64,000 bases of DNA from Flavobacteriales bacterium (GTDB taxonomy: Bacteria > Bacteroidota > Bacteroidia > NS11-12g > UBA955): positions 28,513 to 92,512 of the forward strand of contig CANFLS010000006.1 in assembly GCA_947447955.1 (NCBI GenBank), written 5' to 3'. The position numbers and the translations under genes are program-made. Shown here piece by piece: positions 29,701 through 37,642 of the stretch (position 1 is its first letter; every line of letters begins with the position of its first letter). A model generated the notes under the pieces. That model did not search any database, was not told where the DNA came from, and worked only from the letters and a program-made list of their open reading frames with translations.

Positions 29701-30547
29701 CACCCTTTTCTCCTGATATATCCTTTTCAAGCGTACCCGAAATATCTAATTCCTTGTTACCGGTTTTGTCATTTCCAACTTGAACTTTACCTAAATTAAA
29801 TTTTATTGTATTTAAAACAGATGCTTTATGGATATCATTTTCATCCTTGCTTTTTGTTAGATTGAATAATAACTTATCAATTTCTCCATGCAAACTCAAA
29901 GCCTCGTTTTTGATTTTTACTAAAATATCAGGAGACTCTATTTTTTCAGATGATAATTGTAAATATTTTTTGTATTGAATTTGGATTTTAGAAAACTCAC
30001 TTTCATTGCCCGAGATTGCCGATTTGATTTTTTCACCAACAGTAATTTTGTCAGACATTGAAATAATTTCGAGGGACTTAGAACTATCTTTAGAACTTAA
30101 ACCTTTTACAATTGCTTCAATTGACTTTCTTTTTTTTTCTTCATCTGCTGATTTTGGAACTTGATGTTTTTCTAACCAAGCATTTCCCAAATCCAAAACA
30201 GTCTTTTTAATTTGCGCTTTTTCATCAGGTGTTTTGGCGAGGTTTAATTCGTCAATTTTCTTTTGTAATTGAATAAAAGTTGAATCCTTTCCAAACAATG
30301 AAAAAACCTTGGAACCGAAACTGCTTTCTCCTTCTAAAACAGACACATTTTGTTTGACATCGATTAAAGGTTCTTCCCCTATAACTGATTTAACAGCGCT
30401 CTGTCCTTTTTCCTTGATTGCGCTTCCAATTGAAGATTGTTCTTTAACTTTTGCCGGAGCAGGTCCATCAAGCATAGCATCATCATGTCGACTTTGATTG
30501 TCAACTTGTTTATCTTCGCTATGGTGCTGAAAATCTTCCGGTTCCAT
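26744..30547 (-). CDS. 1267-aa uncharacterised repeat protein; candidate eCIS cargo
   Basis: No signal peptide; acidic/His-rich disordered N-term; tandem duplication (aa ~64-256 and ~284-500); long beta-repeat body; encoded between two AAA+ paralogs. Confidence 0.6.
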   Translation of the reverse strand: MEPEDFQHHSEDKQVDNQSRHDDAMLDGPAPAKVKEQSSIGSAIKEKGQSAVKSVIGEEPLIDVKQNVSVLEGESSFGSKVFSLFGKDSTFIQLQKKIDELNLAKTPDEKAQIKKTVLDLGNAWLEKHQVPKSADEEKKRKSIEAIVKGLSSKDSSKSLEIISMSDKITVGEKIKSAISGNESEFSKIQIQYKKYLQLSSEKIESPDILVKIKNEALSLHGEIDKLLFNLTKSKDENDIHKASVLNTIKFNLGKVQVGNDKTGNKELDISGTLEKDISGEKGGVKVTQNIVALEGKSSFFSNVKSFFGSHSTFIQLEKKIDELGNPDLKPAQKDKIKEDVLILGTQWLAKHKDPSNENDKKKHDSIQKIVEGLKRETSAKSSKEASKTGDKKDEEIASPKEFEIVSMKNKLTFGEKIKSAFSFNDTEFEEIEKKFEYHLAISSGQVTNLGSLFNIVNSTIELNTKIDEFKAKIVNSTNEKDKKKIQVLDKIKANMGSVSFAYNLNKNIRVEAQNIDISSALANQFQIEKAEIIVTFGGDKEVKGDVKNLLISLTEVSFESASITYNDAIQIHEGIGVKEPKLEVLKAEGGYEISASGILDVSVGERVKIESSGSVKGKYSTATQKWGIEIADCIISGEIDKIVKFKIENANYKDSILTASSASASFIYDNKAIEGNINDVTLSKEGVEWGAASLAYTGSISMGNAVEVENPSATIKGKKDNYDKSFKGGLKFNFGDKAVGALKAAGDVTVTQTGVAWATEISNGSLSVNIINGMIQLDSSGIEYSNGSLLIHTAKLKLNAGLESVPNMNIEVSGKDITYTAVDGFDWEELSLGSMGNFSAFEIFDMTAPTVIWKGKKENYQLFFNDGAVNISSFNGNLTAAGKASLMLNYLERKPLEFVSANLKLAANSPDNMPGDFLPGGMWPYNFDFVFPVIPGVHAGFGLEFSGAIKLSVTGEMDYNASTGFDFTGSSSIGGKLGFAISLNAGVGIPNIAQLDAYASAGAEATAKATVELNSSARKKADGKGFDFSKITGNYNLEADAKAKIKAGIKASAFMIFQKKLYEVEIAEWEIGKGNKSGVLGIGSTNTVEKTNGSTTGFLAGNINSPFKSQESDYIAKLTALSNSIPKKPDIAPEIGQIERYLDSHTIVDPIDLAEKYSLARAVMDKIPVRSNKILDEIKVMEDRKKGQWLIREVNRQKRLNDYDKIKTSIFEIKAITDDMGEKIKNKLTPEDESNMTDFIHQYSTKLISLEGQMFHAKVNFENIDTD

Positions 30548-30552
30548 CAGAA

Positions 30553-31893
30553 TTATCTATTTGAATAAAATTGACCCATTTTTGACAATTCTTTTTTTAC
30601 TGCAGATTCAACATCATCGGTATTAATTATATCTGAATGGTTCATTACCGCTTGAATCAAGCAAGTTCTAATAACATTGCAAATAATTCCACCCGTCAAT
30701 TCAAATTGACTTGCTAGTTTCTTGTAATCAATATCCAATTGAATTCCTTCATGACCATTATGAAAAGAATTCCTCCACAATTTTTCTCTTAAATCTTGCT
30801 CCGGTTGAGGGAAATGGATATAATTTTGGAATCGTCTTAAAAATGCATCGTCCATTTGAGACTTTAAATTTGTTGCAATAATTACGATACCTGGGTAATC
30901 TTCAATTCTTTGCAAAAGATATCCAACTTCTTGATTGGCATATTTATCATTTACAGAACCACCGGTGGTTCGTTTACCGAATAAAGATTCTGCCTCATCA
31001 AAAAACAATATCCAATTTTTATTTTCAGCCTGTTTAAATAAATTCTCTAAGTTTTTGGCTGTTTCACCAATATATTTTGAAACTATTTTGGTGATATCTA
31101 TGCGATAAACATCAATTCCAAGTTGTTGTCCTAATAACGCGGCAGTCAAGCTTTTCCCTGTTCCTGAGGGACCAAAAAACACTGTTCTAAAACCTGGCTT
31201 TACTACCTTATCATAACCCCAATCTATTCTTATCTTTTCTTCATTGTGATACCAAGCAATGATTTCATTTAAATCATTTAAAGTATTATCAGTCAATACT
31301 AAATCTTTCCAATTCGAATTTGTTGTTAATAATTTTGCTGGGAAATCAATAGAGAAATTTGGTTTGCTAATTTCTCCCGTTAAAATTAGTTGAATGTAAT
31401 CTTCACTTAATGAAAATGTTTTATTCCAAATATTCTTTTGTTCAATTGTATCATTTAATTGAAGGACAAAAAAACGAAATAAACTGGAATTACTGCTGAA
31501 TAAATTGTAGCATTCTAAACGTTCCTCAATTGAATGATCGGTGAATAAAAAACAAATTAATTCTAAGTTTGGAGAAAAATCTGTTTGATTAGATAAAACA
31601 CCACCTATTTGGGTTCTGTTTGGATATTTCAATTTCAAATCCACCACAGAATCAAAAATCTGATTATAAAAAAAATGGGCAAACGCAACAGTGAAAATAC
31701 CTCTCTCTACATAATTGAACTCGTAATGATTGATTATTTTAGAGTACAAATCATCCCTTTGTGATAAGTCATCAAAAGGAATTACTTCAAATTGATCTGA
31801 ATTGTCTTGAAATAATTGCACCTTTTGTGCAATTATTTTCTCTAACCATTTCAATTCTAAAGTGATTGTATTTATTGTATCTCCATTGAACAT
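30553..31893 (-). CDS. AAA+ ATPase, Afp15/Pvc15-like (paralog 1)
   Basis: GPSGTGKS, 'WILFFDEAESLFGKRTTGGSVNDKYANQEVGYLLQRIEDYPGIVIIATNLK', 'DDAFLRRFQN'; ATG at 31893 preferred over TTG at 31902. Confidence 0.88.
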   Translation of the reverse strand: MFNGDTINTITLELKWLEKIIAQKVQLFQDNSDQFEVIPFDDLSQRDDLYSKIINHYEFNYVERGIFTVAFAHFFYNQIFDSVVDLKLKYPNRTQIGGVLSNQTDFSPNLELICFLFTDHSIEERLECYNLFSSNSSLFRFFVLQLNDTIEQKNIWNKTFSLSEDYIQLILTGEISKPNFSIDFPAKLLTTNSNWKDLVLTDNTLNDLNEIIAWYHNEEKIRIDWGYDKVVKPGFRTVFFGPSGTGKSLTAALLGQQLGIDVYRIDITKIVSKYIGETAKNLENLFKQAENKNWILFFDEAESLFGKRTTGGSVNDKYANQEVGYLLQRIEDYPGIVIIATNLKSQMDDAFLRRFQNYIHFPQPEQDLREKLWRNSFHNGHEGIQLDIDYKKLASQFELTGGIICNVIRTCLIQAVMNHSDIINTDDVESAVKKELSKMGQFYSNR

Positions 31894-32016
31894 AAACCTC
31901 AAAAATATACAAATAAATCAACTAAATAAAACTTCAAAACAAAAATCAGGGTATTTTCAAATATTGGAATGCCAAAACATTAGATATTCTTCAATTTTTT
32001 TATTAGGTTTGTGAAC

Positions 32017-32376
32017 ATGAATCCAGATATTTTCTTTAAAAGATTGGAGCAAAGAACAGAAAGAGAGCTCTACAGAAAGAGTTTTAAGGCTGCTGCTGAA
32101 AGTCAGGATTCATTATTTAAGAAATTCGAAAATAAGAAAAAAGAACAATTCAAAGCTGGTTTTGCGCGTGAAGTTAAATGGTTTTTCGCTTCTTTACTTT
32201 TGGCGCCATTAATGGGATTTGTTTTTTATTACTTATTTGCAAACATCATTAAAGACTCGATGATTGACTTAGCTAAGTATTTTGGCGGAGTTGAAACTTT
32301 ATACTTTATCATTGTATTTATTTCATTAATTGGAATTTACATTTCTCGCCTAATTATTTGGGCTTTAAAACGATAA
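32017..32376 (+). CDS. Small protein with two predicted TM helices, first gene of rightward eCIS operon
   Basis: 'VKWFFASLLLAPLMGFVFYYLF' and 'LYFIIVFISLIGIYISRLIIWAL'; ATG at 32017 preferred over GTG at 32011. Confidence 0.65.
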   Translation: MNPDIFFKRLEQRTERELYRKSFKAAAESQDSLFKKFENKKKEQFKAGFAREVKWFFASLLLAPLMGFVFYYLFANIIKDSMIDLAKYFGGVETLYFIIVFISLIGIYISRLIIWALKR

Positions 32377-32379
32377 ACA

Positions 32380-32946
32380 ATGATTTTCCAAATACTAAAC
32401 GCTGTTGAAAAGGAACTTAATTCCCAAGTTAAATATGCATTTGGTATTTCTGAAGATGTAATTATATTTTCTAATATTGTAGATCAAAGCGGTAATAAAG
32501 CTTTACAACAAGATAATATTGTTCATTTTACACTGTTAAGAATTGAAGAAGACAAAACGCTCAATAAAGTGGGTGGGTGGCCTGGCAACTTTGGAAGAAA
32601 CACCCCTACCCTCATTAATTTATTTGTTGTTTTTGCCGCTTCTCACTCCGGAAAACAATATCCAGACGGGGTAAATTTGATTTCATGGATATTGCAATAT
32701 TTAATTTCAAATAACAAATTCACACATACCGAACTTCCCAATTTACCCGATGATGTAGATTCAATTACATTTGAATTGCAAAATTTAGACATCAGAGATG
32801 TAAGTAATTTATGGGGAAGCGTGGGTTCTAAGATGTTGCCTCATATTTGTTATAAAATTGGCATGATTCCATTTTATAAAGATGGCAATTTCAATGTTGG
32901 CGGAGATTTAATTAGAGGGATAGGTAAAAATTTAGACAATTTATGA
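32380..32946 (+). CDS. DUF4255/Pvc16-type cap (tail terminator) protein
   Basis: 'IFQILNAVEKELNSQV...DNIVHFTLLRIEED....NTPTLINLFVVFAAS' as in Pvc16 N-terminal domain; eCIS context. Confidence 0.8.
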   Translation: MIFQILNAVEKELNSQVKYAFGISEDVIIFSNIVDQSGNKALQQDNIVHFTLLRIEEDKTLNKVGGWPGNFGRNTPTLINLFVVFAASHSGKQYPDGVNLISWILQYLISNNKFTHTELPNLPDDVDSITFELQNLDIRDVSNLWGSVGSKMLPHICYKIGMIPFYKDGNFNVGGDLIRGIGKNLDNL

Positions 32947-33773
32947 GATTCTGTGATTGGTTAACGATTGATAGTCTCCATCCCTATTTCAAATCTAAAA
33001 AAATGGATTGTCTTGGAATATTTCCAAGCGAACAAACCCAATTGTGGTTAAAAAACCACAGGCATAATTGGAAATTCTCAGAAAATTCGCTGAAACTATC
33101 ATTTTCAATATCCCCTATAAATGAAAACACTCCTGAAATTGAACCATTAAATGGGCCTTGTGAGTTGGAATTTTATTTGGGAATTAATGATTTAAATTTC
33201 CAACAATACACTGAGATTAGCGAATTGCCAATTTTTTACCATCAGAATTACTTTAATATATCGATTGATCAAGACACTCAATTTCCCAAGACGATTAAAT
33301 TAATTGAAGGCCAGGTTGAAAAAACGGATAAGTTAATCTCAATGCCTACTGGCTTCCATAAATTTGGAAATTTAAAAATCAACTTCAGTAATATGAAGGA
33401 TTTTTTGGAGAATTGCGTCAATGGAAATTCGTCTAAATTGCTTATTCAGGCTGAGGATAAAGCCTATTTGTTGTTTTATGCAATCAAAAACAATATCAAA
33501 AACAAAAAAGCACCCAATTTAATAGAGGAAGAAAGCAAAAAAGCGTCCTTTTCCATAGCAAATGTGGATAACTCTGAATTTATTTTTTTCAAATCAGACG
33601 AAGTTGCAAAGTTAAGTTCATTAAATAGCTTTGAGTCTTATTGCTATTGGGTTTCAGCTGAAGAAAACAAAACCAGATTAAAGGTAAAAACCCCTAATTT
33701 TTCAATCAGAGATTTGGGCAAATCTCCAACTTATCCACAATTACCTGCGTTAATTAAAGAAATCAAAATATAA
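32943..33773 (+). CDS. Hypothetical eCIS-locus protein
   Basis: 276-aa ORF overlapping Pvc16-like stop by 4 bp; no family recognised. Confidence 0.6.
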   Translation: MRFCDWLTIDSLHPYFKSKKMDCLGIFPSEQTQLWLKNHRHNWKFSENSLKLSFSISPINENTPEIEPLNGPCELEFYLGINDLNFQQYTEISELPIFYHQNYFNISIDQDTQFPKTIKLIEGQVEKTDKLISMPTGFHKFGNLKINFSNMKDFLENCVNGNSSKLLIQAEDKAYLLFYAIKNNIKNKKAPNLIEEESKKASFSIANVDNSEFIFFKSDEVAKLSSLNSFESYCYWVSAEENKTRLKVKTPNFSIRDLGKSPTYPQLPALIKEIKI

Positions 33774-33813
33774 TTCAATAGTTTTGCCAATACTCGATTA
33801 AAAAATTTAATAT

Positions 33814-35679
33814 ATGGCAAATTACAAAACACCGGGGGTTTATGTAGAAGAGATTTCGACATTACCACCATCAGTTGGGCAAGTTCCAACAGCTGTTCCA
33901 GCATTCGTTGGATACACGGCTAAAGCAATCAAAGGCGGTGCGAGCATTAAAAACAATGCAGTACACGTTTCATCTATGCTAGACTACATTGATCATTTTG
34001 GTGGCGGTTACGTTCCAAAAGAAATCAATGTTGAACTAGATTCTTCACTTCAGGTTACTGCAATTAATGCAGACAAGAACTATTACTTGTATGATTCTGT
34101 TCGTTTGTTCTTCGCTAATGGCGGAGGAGAATGCTACATTATTTCTGTAGGTTCTTACAATGACGACATTGAATTCGAAGCACTAGAAACTGGCTTAAAC
34201 GCATGCAGAAGAGAAAACCAACCAACTATTTTGGTTTGTCCTGATGCAGTATTATTACCTAAATCTGATCAGTGTTACAGTCTTCAACAAGCGATGTTGA
34301 TGCAATGTGCTGAAATGCAAGATAGGGTTGCTGTATTAGATGTTTATGAAGGTTACATCCACAGATCTGATAAAGATGTTGTGTTAAACTTCAGAAACGG
34401 TGTTGGTGTAAACAACCTTAAATATGGTGGTGCTTACTACCCTTGGATTTATAATTCTTTGCCTCACAAATACGAGCATGAGAGTTTGAAAATCAAAGTT
34501 GGTGAAGAAGACAAAACTTTAGAAGAAATTTGTTCTCACCCATTGTCGTTGAAAAATTTGAATATGTCTGTTAAAGATTTAGCAAACATCAAAGATTTTT
34601 CTCGTAAAGATTACAAAACAAGTTTAACTAATTTGTTAGACAACATTAGCGGCGATGCTGCTGATATCAATGGTGGTGCAGGTTTTATCGCATCTTCAAT
34701 GAAAGAAATTTATGATTTTGCAAGTGGAAACTTCAATTCTGCTCCTATTGCAAATGAAATGAGTGTTAAAGTAAATGCAAGTTCTAAATTCTCTGCATTG
34801 TTGAAAAACTTTGCTGCGGCTGACGCTGCAATGGGTTCAGGTGCATATACTGCAGGTAATTTCCCTACATTGGATTTAGGTGATCCTATTGCGAATGCTG
34901 CAATTGCTAACCAAGAAAATGCGGATATCAAAAACAAAATGAGCAAAGACGCTCTTTATAAATTCGGAGTAGATCTTAGCAACATTATTTCTAGTATTGT
35001 TGAAGATGCTGAATCTATTAAAGACAACTTAGCTAAAATTGCTTTCGACAACAACCCATTGTTGCAAAACATTGTAAACGAAACTTTGAAAGAACTTGCT
35101 AAAGTTCCAGCTTCAGGTGCCATTTCTGGTGTATATGCAATGGTAGACAACCAAAGAGGTGTATGGAAAGCTCCTGCTAACGTTAGCTTATCATCTGTTT
35201 CTCGTCCAGTAATCAAAATTGACGATGCACAACAAGAAGACCTTAACGTTGATGTTATTAGCGGAAAAAGTGTAAATGCTATCAGAAGCTTTACAGGTAA
35301 AGGTACTTTGGTATGGGGTGCTCGCACACTTGCTGGTAACGATAATGAGTGGCGCTACATTTCTGTTCGTCGTTTCTTTAACATGGTTGAAGAAAGTGTA
35401 CGTAGCGCAACTGGATGGGCTGTATTCGAGCCAAACGATGCTTCAACTTGGATTCGTGTAAAAGCTATGATTGAAAATTATTTAAATAATTTATGGAAAG
35501 CTGGCGCTATGGCCGGTGCTTCTAGTGATCAAGCTTACTTTGTGAATGTTGGATTAGGCACTACAATGTCTGCGGTTGACATTCTTGAAGGTAGAATGAA
35601 CATTGAAATCGGTATGGCGGTTGTAAGACCAGCTGAGTTTATTGTATTGAAATTCTCTCACAAATTACAAGAATCATAA
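33814..35679 (+). CDS. Contractile tail sheath protein
   Basis: 'YKTPGVYVEEISTLPPSVGQVPTAVPAFVGYT', 'PASGAISGVYAMVDNQRGVWKAPANVSL', C-terminal 'EIGMAVVRPAEFIVLKFSHK'. Confidence 0.95.
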   Translation: MANYKTPGVYVEEISTLPPSVGQVPTAVPAFVGYTAKAIKGGASIKNNAVHVSSMLDYIDHFGGGYVPKEINVELDSSLQVTAINADKNYYLYDSVRLFFANGGGECYIISVGSYNDDIEFEALETGLNACRRENQPTILVCPDAVLLPKSDQCYSLQQAMLMQCAEMQDRVAVLDVYEGYIHRSDKDVVLNFRNGVGVNNLKYGGAYYPWIYNSLPHKYEHESLKIKVGEEDKTLEEICSHPLSLKNLNMSVKDLANIKDFSRKDYKTSLTNLLDNISGDAADINGGAGFIASSMKEIYDFASGNFNSAPIANEMSVKVNASSKFSALLKNFAAADAAMGSGAYTAGNFPTLDLGDPIANAAIANQENADIKNKMSKDALYKFGVDLSNIISSIVEDAESIKDNLAKIAFDNNPLLQNIVNETLKELAKVPASGAISGVYAMVDNQRGVWKAPANVSLSSVSRPVIKIDDAQQEDLNVDVISGKSVNAIRSFTGKGTLVWGARTLAGNDNEWRYISVRRFFNMVEESVRSATGWAVFEPNDASTWIRVKAMIENYLNNLWKAGAMAGASSDQAYFVNVGLGTTMSAVDILEGRMNIEIGMAVVRPAEFIVLKFSHKLQES

Positions 35680-35727
35680 GTTTAATTAATTGTTTAACTA
35701 ATATTTAAAAAAAAAATATAAAATCAT

Positions 35728-36159
35728 ATGGCGAATCCAGATTATCCACTACCAAGGTTCCACTTTAGAGTGACTTTCGATAGTACTGTTATCAATTGTA
35801 ATGAAGTAACAGGATTAAATACTACCCTTGATGTAATTGAATACAGAGATGGTGCGAGTGTTGAATTTAGTACACAAAAAATGTCAGGTTTACGTAAATT
35901 CGGTGATATTGTAGTGAAAAAAGGTGTTTTCCAAGACCATACCGAATATTGGGATTGGTATAATGCTGTTCAAATGAATGATCCAGTTCGTAAGACTATT
36001 ACGATTGAACTTTTAGATGAGCAACATGCTGCAATTATGACATGGGTATTGAAAAATGCTTGGCCTTCAAAAGTTGAGAACCCAGATTTGAAATCTGACG
36101 CAAGTGAAGTAGCTGTTGAAACAATTACTATTGTTCACGAAGGTTTATCATTAGCTTAA
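35728..36159 (+). CDS. Tail tube protein (gp19/Afp1-like)
   Basis: 'YPLPRFHFRVTFDSTVINCNEVTGLNTTLDVIEYRDG', 'KFGDIVVKKGVF...WDWYNAV'. Confidence 0.93.
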   Translation: MANPDYPLPRFHFRVTFDSTVINCNEVTGLNTTLDVIEYRDGASVEFSTQKMSGLRKFGDIVVKKGVFQDHTEYWDWYNAVQMNDPVRKTITIELLDEQHAAIMTWVLKNAWPSKVENPDLKSDASEVAVETITIVHEGLSLA

Positions 36160-36192
36160 TTGAATTGAATATGTCTAATTTTAATTGATCGG

Positions 36193-36687
36193 ATGTTATT
36201 TTCTAGCGACGACCAACCATCATTAGGCTACCATTTTAGAGTGGACTTTATTTTCCCCTTACCTAACCGGACCATTGAAACCAAATTCAGAGAGGTTTCT
36301 GGGATGGATAGGACTATCGTTATGGAAACGGATAGTGTAGGAGAAAATAAAGTCCCTTTTTTTGCTCCTGTATCTGTTGATTACGGAACACTTAGCCTCA
36401 AAAGAGGAATGCTCCCAGGTTCATATTTAATTGATTGGGTGAATCTGAGTATTGTTACTCAACGTAGAATTCCAATCCCCGTTGTTGTAAGTACCTTAGA
36501 CCATAATCACATGCCCTTATATTGTTGGTTGTTTTTTAATGTGTATCCAACAAAATTCTCAACAACTGGATTTCATGCTCAAGAAGCTGGGATTTTAGTT
36601 GAAGAAATCGAATTAAAATATTCGTCATTTATGCCAATCAGAGTTCAAGGTGGTCTATTAGAAGCCGCTGTTAGTCAATTTATGTAA
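36193..36687 (+). CDS. Second tail tube/tube-initiator protein (Afp5/Pvc5-like)
   Basis: 'LGYHFRVDFIFPLPNRTIETKFREVSGMDRTI', 'YGTLSLKRGMLPGSYLIDWV'. Confidence 0.88.
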   Translation: MLFSSDDQPSLGYHFRVDFIFPLPNRTIETKFREVSGMDRTIVMETDSVGENKVPFFAPVSVDYGTLSLKRGMLPGSYLIDWVNLSIVTQRRIPIPVVVSTLDHNHMPLYCWLFFNVYPTKFSTTGFHAQEAGILVEEIELKYSSFMPIRVQGGLLEAAVSQFM

Positions 36688-36698
36688 GTTTGTTTTTT

Positions 36699-36887
36699 AT
36701 GGCTGAAATTAAAAAACTTACAATTAGAGGTTCTGTGGACCAAAAAAATGCTGATAAAAATGCAGATTCTAGCGATTCCTTAAATCAAGAATCCATTGAA
36801 TTAATTTTAGAAGAATATAAACAATCGCTAATGGATGAAGTTGATAAGAAAATCCAACAAGCTTTTAAAAAAATCAATAAACGTTAA
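36699..36887 (+). CDS. DUF5908 family small protein (Afp6/Pvc6 position)
   Basis: 'MAEIKKLTIRGSVDQ' N-terminal pattern; located between tube and LysM genes. Confidence 0.7.
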   Translation: MAEIKKLTIRGSVDQKNADKNADSSDSLNQESIELILEEYKQSLMDEVDKKIQQAFKKINKR

Positions 36888-36889
36888 TT

Positions 36890-37636
36890 ATGCCTGATTT
36901 ACTGACAACGTTCAATAAATTCCAAATTAAAGCTTATAAAGATGTAAGTTGTACGCAATCTGTTTTTCCTAAAATTAAACCAATGTTGGCGTTTGATTTT
37001 AGCAAGTTGATGTATAAATTTCCATTTAACCCAAGTACACTTAAAATCAAAACAACGCATAATTTTAACTTAACTCAACCAACAGGATTTACAGGTATTA
37101 ATCCAAAATTCATCAGCATAAAACCAAAATTGCTTTATGTTGAATTGGTTATTGATCCTGCTGCTGAGCCAGTTTTTATGTTTTCATTATCTGCTGGTTT
37201 GCCGTCGGCTGAAACTTTATTAAGTTTAAGTGAACGAATCGAGATTTTTGAAGATATTGTAGGTTATGAATCTTCAACACATAGGCCTCATTACTTACAA
37301 TTAGAATGGGGCGATAGCCTAAGCATGAAGGCCACTGTTAAAGAATACCAAATTATTTACGGAAGATTCAATGACAAAGGTGAACCAACAAGAGCAACAA
37401 TTCAAACTCAATTTTTAGAAGTTATTTCAGCAACTGCTATGTTGGCAGAGCAAAGCCGACAATCACCTGATGTATCACACCAAATTGAGATAAAAGAAGG
37501 TGACACCATCATGAGTCTTTGCCAAGATATCTATGGTGATACGAAATATTACATCGAAGTGGCTAGAATTAACGGACTAAAATCAATAAGAAATCTAAAA
37601 CTAGGTTCTCTTTTATATTTTCCACCTTTAAAATAA
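36890..37636 (+). CDS. LysM-containing tube/baseplate connector (Afp7/Pvc7-like)
   Basis: C-terminal LysM-like 'IEIKEGDTIMSLCQDIYGDTKYYIEVARINGLKSIRNLKLGSLLYFPPL'. Confidence 0.85.
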   Translation: MPDLLTTFNKFQIKAYKDVSCTQSVFPKIKPMLAFDFSKLMYKFPFNPSTLKIKTTHNFNLTQPTGFTGINPKFISIKPKLLYVELVIDPAAEPVFMFSLSAGLPSAETLLSLSERIEIFEDIVGYESSTHRPHYLQLEWGDSLSMKATVKEYQIIYGRFNDKGEPTRATIQTQFLEVISATAMLAEQSRQSPDVSHQIEIKEGDTIMSLCQDIYGDTKYYIEVARINGLKSIRNLKLGSLLYFPPLK

Positions 37637-37642
37637 TTTATT

